Source of the DNA: Spirochaetales bacterium
GTDB taxonomy: Bacteria; Spirochaetota; Spirochaetia; Sphaerochaetales; Sphaerochaetaceae
Assembly: GCA_017475725.1 (NCBI GenBank)
Contig: JAFVFA010000249.1
Span: 1 to 10,086 of the forward strand
DNA: 10,086 bases
Reading direction: 5' to 3'
The position numbers and the translations under genes were made by a program. How positions within the stretch are numbered: the stretch's first letter is position 1; each line of letters starts with the position of its first letter. Under the pieces are notes generated by a model that saw only the letters and a program-made list of their open reading frames with translations, did no database searches and was not told the DNA's origin. This document shows, in pieces, positions 1 to 7,658 of this stretch.

Positions 1-1172
1 ATCTCACTGCTGACTGTGATTCCATAGGGGATTCCATAAGGTGGGACCTTTGTGAAGATCGTCCCCATTCCGTCCCCACTGTGGATGTCAACGCTGTAGG
101 AACCGATCCCTATTGTGTCGGCCGGGAAGCTTCCGCTAGTGACATCGGCTTCCGTAAGGGTCCTGATGCCAGCAAAGCGCCTTGACTCTCGGATACCCAT
201 CGAAGGATAGATCTGCGTAATGTAGCAGTTCTCGAAACCCGGGATGTATTTTCTGAGGCAGTCGACAAACTTCTCAACCTGCAGGTGTCCCTCGATCTCC
301 GCCTTTGTGAGGCTGAAGACATCGCTTCCATCTGTACCCTGATGCCTTGTGCAGTTCAGATGGACCTCTCCCGGGAGCAGACTGTTGATCACGATGATGT
401 TCTCTCTGGTCACAGGCATCTTCCCCTCAGCCCTGAGCTTTGAGAACAGGCCCTTGAGTCCCACAAAGACCCAGGTCGGATCCCTTCTGAAGTAAGCAGC
501 ATCGTAGCCTCCGGCAACCTGGATGGTGGACGATGCCGTCATCTCCTCCGGGTGGGCCTCGACATAGTCAAGGAGCTTCTCCTCATCGAACCCGGCCACG
601 GTGAACATCAGTGTCGGGGGTTGGATGACTCCTGTATCCTTCTGGCCTTTCTCATAGGAAGCTCCTGCAAGGTAGGCGACATCACCGTCCCCTGTAGCAT
701 CTATGAACTCCTTGGCTGTGACCGTGATCTCCCACCCCTTGCCGACAAGGACGATGCTCTTGAGGCTTCTGTTGTCCACATCGACGCTCTTGACGTCCAC
801 ATGGAGAAGGAGCTCCACCCCGGCGTCAAGGACCTTTCTCAGGGCAACGAGCTTGAAGATCTCATGGTCATAGAGGGTGACCGAATTGTGCATCGGGCAG
901 TATCTGTGCTCCGATGAGGCGGGGCCATAGGCGGTCCTGTATGCCTTGAGATCATCCATGAACTCCTGGGCAATCCCCTTGATCACCTGCTTCCCGTCCC
1001 TGTCGAGGAAACCGAGAAGCGGAAGTCCTATGGTCATGTTTCCGCCTACAAAACCGTTCTTCTCTGCCAGAAGGACATGGGCCCCATTGCGGGCTGCAGC
1101 TATTGCAGCTGCAAGACCACCAGGCCCAGCACCAATCACAACAATGTCATAATTCTTAGTAATATAGTTCAT
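1..1172 (-). CDS. FAD-dependent oxidoreductase (FAD_oxidored family), 3'-truncated by window edge
   Basis: The reading frame opens at ATG 1172-1170 and stays open for 390 codons to the left edge, so the C-terminus is missing. Residues 8-37 form an N-terminal FAD-binding Rossmann fold: GAGPGG at 14-19 and the ribose-binding Glu37. FVGGNMT follows at 41-47, FIDATGDGD at 157-165 and GIRESRR at 326-332. This layout is typical of the FAD_oxidored family (PF12831), usually about 430-460 residues, so only the last FAD-contacting segment appears lost. The start lies two bases after the xylulokinase stop (TGA, AA, ATG) with little SD of its own, which suggests translational coupling. No signal peptide is seen, so it is probably cytoplasmic. 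Its substrate cannot be read from sequence; many family members sit in sugar-catabolic operons without a defined reaction. It is only distantly similar to the other FAD enzyme at 5754-7610 and lacks that protein's C-terminal domain within the visible part. Family call is firm, function unknown. Confidence 0.9.
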   Translation of the reverse strand, partial: MNYITKNYDIVVIGAGPGGLAAAIAAARNGAHVLLAEKNGFVGGNMTIGLPLLGFLDRDGKQVIKGIAQEFMDDLKAYRTAYGPASSEHRYCPMHNSVTLYDHEIFKLVALRKVLDAGVELLLHVDVKSVDVDNRSLKSIVLVGKGWEITVTAKEFIDATGDGDVAYLAGASYEKGQKDTGVIQPPTLMFTVAGFDEEKLLDYVEAHPEEMTASSTIQVAGGYDAAYFRRDPTWVFVGLKGLFSKLRAEGKMPVTRENIIVINSLLPGEVHLNCTRHQGTDGSDVFSLTKAEIEGHLQVEKFVDCLRKYIPGFENCYITQIYPSMGIRESRRFAGIRTLTEADVTSGSFPADTIGIGSYSVDIHSGDGMGTIFTKVPPYGIPYGITVSSE

Positions 1173-1174
1173 TT

Positions 1175-2668
1175 TCAACCCATTGACGAGAAAATAGAAC
1201 TCGTTTGTCGTGAGAAGCTCTTGTAAATCTCGAACTTCTCCAAGTACAAGGCATGGTTGTCCATGTCTGGTTCCACAACATTCGGATAGCCATGATCGTT
1301 GAGGGCAACAACCTCATTCAGGTCCCTGTAATCCCCGCTGGCTATCATGGCGAATCTGGCAGCTCCATAGGCAGCCTGTTCGCACACACCATCTGACATC
1401 ATCTCACAACCGAACACATCCGCCAGAATGCCTCTCCAAACACGGCTCCTGGTTCCTCCTCCGGAAAGGATGAATCTATCGGAGTCCACTCCCATCTGTC
1501 TGATCACCTGCATGGCATCATAGAGTGAGAACGCGACACCTTCCATGATGGAACGGCACATATGAGACCGGTCATGGGCCAATGTCAGACCTATGAAGCC
1601 CGCCCTAGCCTTCTCGTTCATCAGAGGTACGCGCTCACCTGTCAGGTAAGGCAGGAAGAACAGGTTGTCCGAACCAGGCTTGACCGAGTCCGCAAGACTG
1701 TCCATGTATTGGATGTCAGTGTTCTGGAGGACCTTCATCTTGAACCAGTTCATGGCCAAGGTGGCGTTCATGACAGCACCAAGGATGTACCAGACTCCAG
1801 GAAGCGCATGGGAGAACAGGTTCACCCTCAGCTGGTTATCAAGGACTATTCTGTCCGTCGGAATCAGCACCTGTCCTGATGTTCCAAGGGTTATGGAGGC
1901 TTTTCCCGGTCTTAGGATTCCGTTTCCGACCGCCTGAGCCACCTGATCTCCGGAGCCATAGGCAACTGCTATGCCGGCAGGAAGCCCCGTCTCCTCAGAA
2001 GCCTTCCTTGAAACTGCACCGCACCTCTCATAGGGTCTGTTGTCACATTTGGGTAGGATGGACTCGTCCAGCCCGGCCCAAGAGACGATCTCTCTGCACC
2101 AGCCCTGACTGGAATTGTCGAACATCAGAGTCGAGCAGGCGTCTGTGGCCTCTGTTGAGATCTCACCGGTAAGACGATACCTTATGTAGTCCTTGGGAAG
2201 CAGGACATGTCTGATCCTGTCGAAGACCTCTCTTCTGTTTTTCTTGAGCCAGAGAAGACTTGGAAGCTGGAACCCTGAATTGGGGAGGTTCTGGACAAGC
2301 TGCCCGAGACGCTCCACCCCAAAGTGGTCGAGAATCTCCATCTTCTCATCGCGGGAGCGCTGGTCACAATGTATTATGGCAGGGTAAAGGATGCGTCCAT
2401 CCCCGTTTAAAGCGACCAATCCATGCATCTGTCCGGAGAACCCAACGCCCCTGATGAGGTCCTTTGAGACCCCGCCCTGGGAGATTGCGTCCCTTATCAC
2501 GGTGCAGGTGCTCCGCCACCAGATCTCAGGGTCCTGCTCCGCATACCCAATCTCTGGAGTGGAGATGCTGTAGTCCTTGTACGATGACGCAACAATCTTC
2601 TGGGCATCATCGACCACGATGGCCTTAACCCCTGTTGTTCCCAAGTCAATACCAAGATACAAACTCAC
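1175..2668 (-). CDS. xylB: Xylulokinase (FGGY carbohydrate kinase)
   Basis: Predicted to phosphorylate D-xylulose with ATP to xylulose 5-phosphate, feeding the pentose phosphate pathway in the cytoplasm. The 497 residues match the usual family length. Visible landmarks: N-terminal phosphate-binding GIDLGTTGVKA (6-16, Asp8), the xylulokinase-type FSGQMHGLV (77-85), LPKDYIRYRLTGE (157-169), the catalytic-base region GSGDQVAQAVG (238-248, Asp241), the nucleotide-site TLGTSGQV (260-267) and LSGGGTRSRVW (401-411). MHGLV and the LPKDY block favour xylulokinase over glycerol, glucono- or ribulokinase. The start is GTG at 2668-2666 because GGAG at 2674-2677 lies five bases upstream; the nearby ATG at 2679 meets a stop after four codons. 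The gene begins 12 bases after the ROK regulator and ends two bases before the first FAD enzyme. A kinase for another ketose made by the neighbouring dehydrogenases, such as L-xylulose or D-ribulose, cannot be excluded. Confidence 0.9.
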   Translation of the reverse strand: MSLYLGIDLGTTGVKAIVVDDAQKIVASSYKDYSISTPEIGYAEQDPEIWWRSTCTVIRDAISQGGVSKDLIRGVGFSGQMHGLVALNGDGRILYPAIIHCDQRSRDEKMEILDHFGVERLGQLVQNLPNSGFQLPSLLWLKKNRREVFDRIRHVLLPKDYIRYRLTGEISTEATDACSTLMFDNSSQGWCREIVSWAGLDESILPKCDNRPYERCGAVSRKASEETGLPAGIAVAYGSGDQVAQAVGNGILRPGKASITLGTSGQVLIPTDRIVLDNQLRVNLFSHALPGVWYILGAVMNATLAMNWFKMKVLQNTDIQYMDSLADSVKPGSDNLFFLPYLTGERVPLMNEKARAGFIGLTLAHDRSHMCRSIMEGVAFSLYDAMQVIRQMGVDSDRFILSGGGTRSRVWRGILADVFGCEMMSDGVCEQAAYGAARFAMIASGDYRDLNEVVALNDHGYPNVVEPDMDNHALYLEKFEIYKSFSRQTSSIFSSMG

Positions 2669-2680
2669 AAAAACTCCATT

Positions 2681-3865
2681 TCAATCCGCGATTATGTCGC
2701 TGAATTTAGTCTCAAGCATCCGTTCCAGGACATTGACGCTGGCTCCGAGCACTGTCGGGTCACCAGCAAACCTGCTGACCTCTATGACAAGGTCCGTATA
2801 GATCTCGCTCATCAGGAACTGCTTGAGATACCTGCGCATTGTGGAAAGGAAGAACTCTCCACCACCGGTTATCTTGTCGGCGAATATTATGACGTCAGGG
2901 TTCATCACGTTCACAATGCTTGCACAACCGAAGGCAAGGTACTTGAGGATCTCATCGTAGGCATCCCGGGCGATTCTGTCACCCTCCTTGACCAGTCTGA
3001 AAATCTCAGGAACCTTTACAATGGCATCGGAGCCGGAAAGCTCCTTGTACCTCTTCTCAAGTGCATTGGTCGAGCAATAGAGCTCAAGACATCCGTGGTT
3101 GCCGCATTCGCAGAGAGGTCCGTCATAGTTTATGCTCATATGACCGAACTCACCGGCATAGCCAACATGGCCATGGTATACCCTGCCGTCGACGACGAGA
3201 CCGGATCCTACACCTCTGTCTGCCGTCACATACACAATGTCGTTGTACCTGTTGTCCTTTCTGCACCACAGCTCTGCCAGCGCTCCACAGTTTGCGTCCT
3301 GCTCCAGAAAGACAGGAAGCCCGAACCGGCTTTCCAGCTCAGCCTTTATGTCTACTCTGTTCCAGCCTGCGAAACCGCTTATGAGCGTGACTGTGTTTGT
3401 GAACACGTTGAATGGTCCCGGCACGGCAACTCCGATGCCGAGGATCTTTGAGGAAGTGTACCGCATCACTTCACAGACCATGTCCTTGAACGTCTCGAAG
3501 ACTGCCTCCGGCTGCGAATCCTTGTCAAAGGTCGAGCTGATCTCATGGATCAGCTCTCCTCTGAGGGTGAATGCGGAAGCTATGACATAGTCTCTGTTTA
3601 TTCTTCCAGCGATGATGGAGAACTTGTTGGACGCAAGCTTGAGCTGCTTCGGCTTTCTGCCGGACCCGGTATCTATGAGGCTGACCTCCTCGATCAGGCC
3701 GCTTTCGATGAGCGGATTTATGCGTTTTGTCATGGCCGCCTGAGTAAGGTTCATCTCCTTGGCCAATGAGACACGCGAACAGTTGTCAAACCTGTAAAGC
3801 AGCTGGATTATCTGCTTTATGTTGTTCTCCTTCTGGAATGTACGGTTGATTCCTCTTGCTTTCAA
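2681..3865 (-). CDS. ROK-family transcriptional regulator (XylR/NagC-like)
   Basis: Likely a sugar-responsive repressor of this operon. From the chosen start (394 aa), residues 5-60 hold the winged helix-turn-helix, including SRVSLAKEMNLTQAAMTKRI at about 30-49. A ROK sugar-kinase-like domain follows: GVAVPGPFN (145-153), LEQDAN (187-192), GEFGH (238-242) and the zinc signature CECGNHGC (252-259, Cys252, 254, 259 with His242). The N-terminal glycine-rich ATP loop of ROK kinases is absent (the segment reads AGRINRDYVIA), which fits a regulator rather than a kinase. Start choice: the frame extends to ATG 3910, but that would overlap the dehydrogenase gene by 49 bases with poor SD. TTG 3865-3863 overlaps the upstream stop as TTGA, has GGGAG about ten bases before it, and places the start just ahead of the usual N-terminal ROK regulator motif. 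The gene sits inside the cluster, so autoregulation is probable. Inducer unknown; D-xylulose or a related sugar is a guess. Confidence 0.88.
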   Translation of the reverse strand: MKARGINRTFQKENNIKQIIQLLYRFDNCSRVSLAKEMNLTQAAMTKRINPLIESGLIEEVSLIDTGSGRKPKQLKLASNKFSIIAGRINRDYVIASAFTLRGELIHEISSTFDKDSQPEAVFETFKDMVCEVMRYTSSKILGIGVAVPGPFNVFTNTVTLISGFAGWNRVDIKAELESRFGLPVFLEQDANCGALAELWCRKDNRYNDIVYVTADRGVGSGLVVDGRVYHGHVGYAGEFGHMSINYDGPLCECGNHGCLELYCSTNALEKRYKELSGSDAIVKVPEIFRLVKEGDRIARDAYDEILKYLAFGCASIVNVMNPDVIIFADKITGGGEFFLSTMRRYLKQFLMSEIYTDLVIEVSRFAGDPTVLGASVNVLERMLETKFSDIIAD

Positions 3866-4896
3866 AACTCGATGACTCCCTTTACCACATTCTTTATATC
3901 CTTCAGACATGTAGCGAATGCCCTATCGGATTCCTCGAACTTGAATCTATGCGAAACAATGTCCTTGATTGGGATCAAACCGGCAGAAACCGCATTGATT
4001 GCTGTAGGATAGAGGTTCCTGTACCTGAAGATTGACTTGATGGTCAGCTCCTTGCAGGAGAGAGGCTCAATTGGGATCCCGTCAAGATGATCACCACCCA
4101 GACCGACAAGAACCACTGTGGCGTTGTTTCCGGCACAGGCGACTGCCTGCTGCATTGTTGCACTGAACCCAGCGCAGTCAATCACAACATCTGCACCTGC
4201 ACCATCCGTCTGCCTCATGACCTCATCCACGAAGTCCCTCTCCTTTGAGTTGACTGTCACAGCTCCGAACTCCGCCGCCTTGGCAAGGCGCTTGTCCAGA
4301 ACATCAGCGACTATGATCTTGGTTGCCCCGTATGCCTTTGAGGCCAGAAGGGACACAAGACCTATACAACCTGCACCGATTATGGCCACCGTCTGTCCAA
4401 GCTTGATGCCTGCTGTGTTGGCGGCATGAAGACCTATGGCGAGAGGCTCTATCAGAGCGCCCTCTGTGAATGTCATGTTGTCCGGGATCCTGAATGTGAA
4501 TGCAGCCGGATGTGAGACATAGTTGCACAGACATCCATCGTATGGCGGTGTTGCCCAGAACCTGACGTGCTTACAGACGTTGTAGTGTCCTGTAAGGCAG
4601 TCCTTGCAGTGATAGCATGGGATTCCGGGCTCCATGCAGACCCTGTCGCCTGGTTTGAGGTTGGTTACGTTCCTACCCACTCTCTCTATGACTCCGGAGG
4701 CCTCATGCCCCAGGATGAAGGGGAACTCCACCACACAGGACCCGATAGCTCCCTTCTCGTAGTAATGCAGATCGGAACCGCAGATGCCGACAGCCTGCAC
4801 CTTGATCAGAACATCATCGTCCCCAACTTCAGGCATAGGTATGACACCTGGCTCCATCTTCTGCAGTTCAGTTAGAAAAAAAGTCTTGTTTTCCAA
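3862..4896 (-). CDS. Zinc-dependent sorbitol/xylitol-type dehydrogenase (medium-chain)
   Basis: Predicted to oxidise a polyol at C2 with NAD+ to a 2-ketose (sorbitol to fructose, or xylitol to D-xylulose). With 344 residues it has the normal medium-chain length. Catalytic zinc ligands as in sorbitol dehydrogenase are visible: Cys39 in GICGSDLHYYE, His64-Glu65 in LGHEASG, and Glu150 in LIEPLAIG. Structural zinc cysteines are 94, 97, 100 and 108. The nucleotide fold has GAGCIG (174-179), with Asp198 after the second strand, favouring NAD+. IFRYRNLYP near 289-297 matches the FRY segment of the sorbitol/xylitol dehydrogenase subgroup. Start: the frame reaches GTG 4905, but AAGGTGG at 4902-4908, spaced five bases, supports TTG 4896; GTG remains possible and adds three residues. 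The 3' end overlaps the regulator start (TTGA). With xylulokinase next but one, xylitol as substrate is attractive but not proven; L-threonine dehydrogenase is a less likely alternative. Confidence 0.9.
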   Translation of the reverse strand: MENKTFFLTELQKMEPGVIPMPEVGDDDVLIKVQAVGICGSDLHYYEKGAIGSCVVEFPFILGHEASGVIERVGRNVTNLKPGDRVCMEPGIPCYHCKDCLTGHYNVCKHVRFWATPPYDGCLCNYVSHPAAFTFRIPDNMTFTEGALIEPLAIGLHAANTAGIKLGQTVAIIGAGCIGLVSLLASKAYGATKIIVADVLDKRLAKAAEFGAVTVNSKERDFVDEVMRQTDGAGADVVIDCAGFSATMQQAVACAGNNATVVLVGLGGDHLDGIPIEPLSCKELTIKSIFRYRNLYPTAINAVSAGLIPIKDIVSHRFKFEESDRAFATCLKDIKNVVKGVIEF

Positions 4897-4924
4897 TGTT
4901 TCCACCTTATTTTATGAACGCTGT

Positions 4925-4930
4925 ATTATA
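4925..4930 (-). promoter_or_regulatory. Candidate internal -10 box ahead of the zinc dehydrogenase
   Basis: The minus strand reads a perfect TATAAT here, in the 77-base gap between the two dehydrogenase genes. Transcription from it would begin near 4918 and give a leader of about 20 bases before the TTG 4896 start, including its AAGGTGG ribosome site. I find no good -35 at 16-18 bases (candidates read TCGTCA or CGTCAT), so an activator, or the consensus -10 alone, would have to carry it. The box lies within one arm of an inverted repeat, which suggests repressor control. Confidence 0.35.
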
Positions 4931-4948
4931 TCGCGCTTTCAATATAAT
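4925..4948. repeat. AT-rich inverted repeat, candidate operator
   Basis: Two perfect 7-base arms, ATTATAT (4925-4931) and ATATAAT (4942-4948), flank a 10-base GC-richer spacer. A palindrome of AT-rich arms about 24 bases long with a central spacer resembles operators of ROK regulators such as NagC and Mlc, and a ROK regulator is encoded in this operon. The site covers the candidate -10 box, where binding would block transcription of the dehydrogenase, regulator and kinase genes. Stem-forming RNA is a weaker reading, because the arms are all A/T and no T-run follows on either strand. Confidence 0.4.
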
Positions 4949-4973
4949 GACGATACCAAAATTCCGGAGAGTT

Positions 4974-5744
4974 TCAGTACATGCATGCACCACCGGTGAG
5001 GTTCAGAGCCTGCCCAGTCATGTACGACGACTCCTTTCCAAGAAGGAATGAGACCAGATTGGTGACATCCTCGTACTCGCAGAGCCTTGCAAGGGGAGTG
5101 TTGCTGATGAACCTAGGCATGACCGCCTCATCCGCAATGCCCTTCTTGTTAGCGTAGTCATGAAGCTGCTTGTCCCACATCGGTGTTCTGACAACACTTG
5201 GGCAGATGCAGTTGCACCTGATTCTGGGAGCAAACTCCACTGCAACAGACTGTGTAAGACCTATGATGCCGAACTTGCTTGCGCAGTATGCGGCATAGCT
5301 GTTGGTCCCCTTCTTTCCAGACTGGGATGAGAAGTTGACAATGGTGCCACCCTCCTTGTCCATGTACGTGACGGCAGCCTGGCAGCAGAAGAAGGTTCCC
5401 TTGAGGTTGATGTCAAGCGTCCTGTCCCAGATCTCCTCTGTGTGCTCGAGGAAGGGGATGATCTTTGAATATCCAGCGCAATTGACCCAGTGGTTAAGAG
5501 GACCATACTCCTTTACTATAGCCTCTGTTGCCTTGAACACCATATCTTTGTTGGTAATATCAACTTTCTGAGGCATTGAAACACCTCCAGTTGATACAAT
5601 TTCCTTCGCTGTCTCGCAAGCGCCCTCATAGTTCAGATCAAAGAGCCCTACCTTGGCTCCCTCCTTGGCGAGATAGATGGATACAGCCCTGCCGATCCCG
5701 CTTCCAGCTCCGGTCACTATGACCGTCTTTCCTTCAAATTTCAT
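4974..5744 (-). CDS. Short-chain dehydrogenase/reductase, probable polyol or sugar dehydrogenase
   Basis: A classical SDR of 256 residues, cytoplasmic and expected to interconvert an alcohol and a ketone with NAD(H). Features in order: TGAGSGIG (11-18), acidic Asp36 after the second strand (LFDLN), which favours NAD over NADP, NCAG (88-91), and the catalytic tetrad Asn113, Ser140, Tyr153 and Lys157 (YCASK). The C-terminal TGQALNLTGG resembles sorbitol-6-phosphate dehydrogenases and related polyol SDRs. One oddity is PSVVRTP at 182-188, where most SDRs have PG. ATG 5744 is preferred over GTG 5750 because AGAGGTG lies five bases before ATG, whereas GTG would have its SD directly abutting. It starts nine bases after the stop of the FAD enzyme upstream, so the two are probably co-translated from the same message. 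The exact substrate is not readable; a cyclitol, sugar acid or deoxysugar is also possible. Confidence 0.88.
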   Translation of the reverse strand: MKFEGKTVIVTGAGSGIGRAVSIYLAKEGAKVGLFDLNYEGACETAKEIVSTGGVSMPQKVDITNKDMVFKATEAIVKEYGPLNHWVNCAGYSKIIPFLEHTEEIWDRTLDINLKGTFFCCQAAVTYMDKEGGTIVNFSSQSGKKGTNSYAAYCASKFGIIGLTQSVAVEFAPRIRCNCICPSVVRTPMWDKQLHDYANKKGIADEAVMPRFISNTPLARLCEYEDVTNLVSFLLGKESSYMTGQALNLTGGACMY

Positions 5745-5753
5745 TTTCACCTC

Positions 5754-7610
5754 TCAATAGGCCCTGACCTCGAAGACGGTGACCGTCTTGGCACCGTTCG
5801 TGGAGAGGACCCTCAGTATGACTTCGTCACAGGTAGTCGGCTCGACATCAAGGACTCTGAGTCTCTGATGGTTGTCTCTGATCTGGACGGTTCTTACATC
5901 TTTGCCACCAAGTCTGAAGATGACATCGAAATCCTTCACAAGCTCCTCGGGGATACCGTGGCGCTGCTGAGCCTGGCGGTTGGGGCTCATGGTTACCCTG
6001 ATCGGGTACGCGAAGTTGGAGTCGAAGGTGTAGCGCATCTGGGAGATGGTCTGTGCCTCTCCGAGCCTCATGCAAAGCTCCTCAGATCCTTCTCCCTTGC
6101 TGCAGACCCAGGCATGGCTCTTGTCGCCAAGACGTCTGGAGACTCCGTCCACAACGTTCTGAGGCTCCCCACCCTTTCTGTACGAGGATGCTGTGAATGT
6201 GGCCTTCAGGGCATGATCCATTGGGTCTCTGTTCACAAAACCAGGGAGGAATGCATCATGCTTGAGAAGTATCTGCTGAATCTCCGGCACATGGTCCGCA
6301 AGGTTCCTTGGGCTAGTGACACCGTACTTCTTGCAGAGAGCAGCCGCAACGCCCACGGCCTGACCTCCAACGGCACAGCATCCGATGATCCTTGTGCTTG
6401 CGAAACCGAGCTTCGTTGCACTTATATCCCTTCCTGCAAGGAAGAGGTTCTCAATGTTCCTCGAGTAGTAGCACCTGTACGGAATGGTGTAGACACCGTT
6501 GAAGTACCTGCATTCGCCCGAAGGCAGAATGTCCAGATCCTTCAGCCCATGTGGAGCATGGAGGTCAACACACCATCCGCCATAGGCCACAGCGTCATCG
6601 AAGATCCTGTTCTCAAGAATGTCGGTCTCGTCAAGAAGATAGTCACCGACAAGCCTTCTTGATTCTCTGCAACCAGGAAGGGCTCCCACCCATTCAAGTG
6701 CCAGGTTCTCGGCTCCATGGTCTCCACCGTTCTTTATGTGGTCCCATATTCCATATAATGAAGCATAGAGTTCATCCCTAATGGACTCACCCTCCGTTAT
6801 TATGTCCTCACCTTCTCCACAGAGCTCGATCCAGAAGAAGCCGTAGTCACTTCCGCGGCTTGAAACGCCACCTGTGCGCTCATTTTCAGCGGCATCCTTG
6901 GCTCCTGAGAAATCGATCTTCTGTGTTTTGGAATGCATCCTGAATCTGAGGTCATGCTCCGTGTACTTCTTGGCGAATGCAGGTGGAGTAAACGGTACCG
7001 GATGTCCCATGTCCCTTGCCTTGAACATTATGGTGTTTCCCAGGCGCTCATTGTTTGCCTTTTCCGGAGCATCAAGCTCGTTGGTCTCAGCCTTGGACTC
7101 ACTGCCCTGCCTGTACTCCGCTCCAGCGAAGTATCCAAGTGTACCATGACCTGTTGAGTCGACAAAGAGCGGAGCACTGATTCTGAAACGCATCTCCGTC
7201 GTCTCCTGAACACAGAGAACCGACTTGATTCTGGCTCCCTCCACCTCACAGTCGTACATGACTGTATTCATGAACAGAGTAAGATTCTTCTCCTTTGTTG
7301 CGGCCTCGAACAGTATCATATCCCATACCGAATAGCTGAAATTCTCGGTCCTGGCCTTGTTCTCCAGCATAAGTTCATATAGCAATCCGCTTTCCGCATA
7401 CTCGCTCTGCTTCAGACTCTGGTCAGCCCCTGATATGTGGACTCTGATCTCACTGGACGCACATCCACCGAGAACCGGTCGCGAATTGATGAGGGCAACA
7501 TTGACCCCATCTCTGGCAGCCTCTATCGCCGCACAGAGTCCAGCCATTCCGCCTCCGACCACAACAAGGTCGAAGTCACGTTCCGCAAAACGTTCCTTGA
7601 TTCTCTGCAT
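5754..7610 (-). CDS. FAD-dependent oxidoreductase with C-terminal discoidin-like domain
   Basis: First gene of the operon, 618 residues. The FAD_oxidored core (PF12831) shows GGGMAG at 19-24, LGGCASSEIRVHI at 47-59, FVDSTGHG at 149-156, CRESRRLVGDY around 314-324 and the C-terminal FAD segment NLFLAGRDISATKLG at 388-402. About 150 further residues follow (roughly 469-618), beginning TFTASSYRKGGEPQNVVDG. This looks like the opening of an F5/8 type C (discoidin, galactose-binding-like) domain, and the remainder is strand-rich. No signal peptide is seen, so this putative sugar-binding module would be cytoplasmic. Start: the frame extends to ATG 7655, but that has no SD, while ATG 7610 has GGAGGA at 7619-7624 with an eight-base spacer and starts just before the Rossmann fold. 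The reaction is unknown; oxidation of a sugar, polyol or glycoside is inferred from the domain and neighbours. Confidence 0.92.
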   Translation of the reverse strand: MQRIKERFAERDFDLVVVGGGMAGLCAAIEAARDGVNVALINSRPVLGGCASSEIRVHISGADQSLKQSEYAESGLLYELMLENKARTENFSYSVWDMILFEAATKEKNLTLFMNTVMYDCEVEGARIKSVLCVQETTEMRFRISAPLFVDSTGHGTLGYFAGAEYRQGSESKAETNELDAPEKANNERLGNTIMFKARDMGHPVPFTPPAFAKKYTEHDLRFRMHSKTQKIDFSGAKDAAENERTGGVSSRGSDYGFFWIELCGEGEDIITEGESIRDELYASLYGIWDHIKNGGDHGAENLALEWVGALPGCRESRRLVGDYLLDETDILENRIFDDAVAYGGWCVDLHAPHGLKDLDILPSGECRYFNGVYTIPYRCYYSRNIENLFLAGRDISATKLGFASTRIIGCCAVGGQAVGVAAALCKKYGVTSPRNLADHVPEIQQILLKHDAFLPGFVNRDPMDHALKATFTASSYRKGGEPQNVVDGVSRRLGDKSHAWVCSKGEGSEELCMRLGEAQTISQMRYTFDSNFAYPIRVTMSPNRQAQQRHGIPEELVKDFDVIFRLGGKDVRTVQIRDNHQRLRVLDVEPTTCDEVILRVLSTNGAKTVTVFEVRAY

Positions 7611-7618
7611 ATCTGAAT

Positions 7619-7624
7619 TCCTCC
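7619..7624 (-). promoter_or_regulatory. Strong ribosome binding site deciding the start of the first operon gene
   Basis: The minus strand reads GGAGGA eight bases before ATG 7610. It shows that the 15 codons up to ATG 7655 are probably untranslated leader, and it leaves room for the candidate promoter, whose -10 box would otherwise lie inside the coding region. Confidence 0.75.
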
Positions 7625-7627
7625 AGC

Positions 7628-7658
7628 TTGATGACGGATACAGTCTAGCACACATAAT
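7628..7658 (+). promoter_or_regulatory. Weak candidate promoter for the SGNH hydrolase gene
   Basis: TTGATG (7628-7633, four of six) and CATAAT (7653-7658, five of six) are separated by 19 bases, longer than ideal. It would give a leader of roughly 55 bases. The alternative TTGCTT (7678-7683) with TATCAT (7700-7705), spacer 16, would start transcription at the ribosome site itself, so it is less likely. Confidence 0.2.

Noticed and set aside
552..1152. Plus-strand open frames near the left edge
   Set aside because: They are shadows of the minus-strand FAD oxidoreductase that opens at 1172, whose FAD motifs are unmistakable.
3866..3910. ATG 3910 as start of the ROK regulator
   Set aside because: It would overlap the dehydrogenase by 49 bases with weak SD. 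TTG 3865 overlaps the stop as TTGA and fits the family N-terminus better, though this is not settled.
5868..6662. A 264-codon open frame on the plus strand, antisense to the large FAD enzyme
   Set aside because: It has no recognisable domain and the opposite strand encodes a clear conserved FAD-binding protein. Long antisense frames are common in biased codon usage.
7611..7655. ATG 7655 as start of the first operon gene
   Set aside because: It has no SD, and the extra 15 residues precede the normal family start. ATG 7610 has GGAGGA at good spacing.
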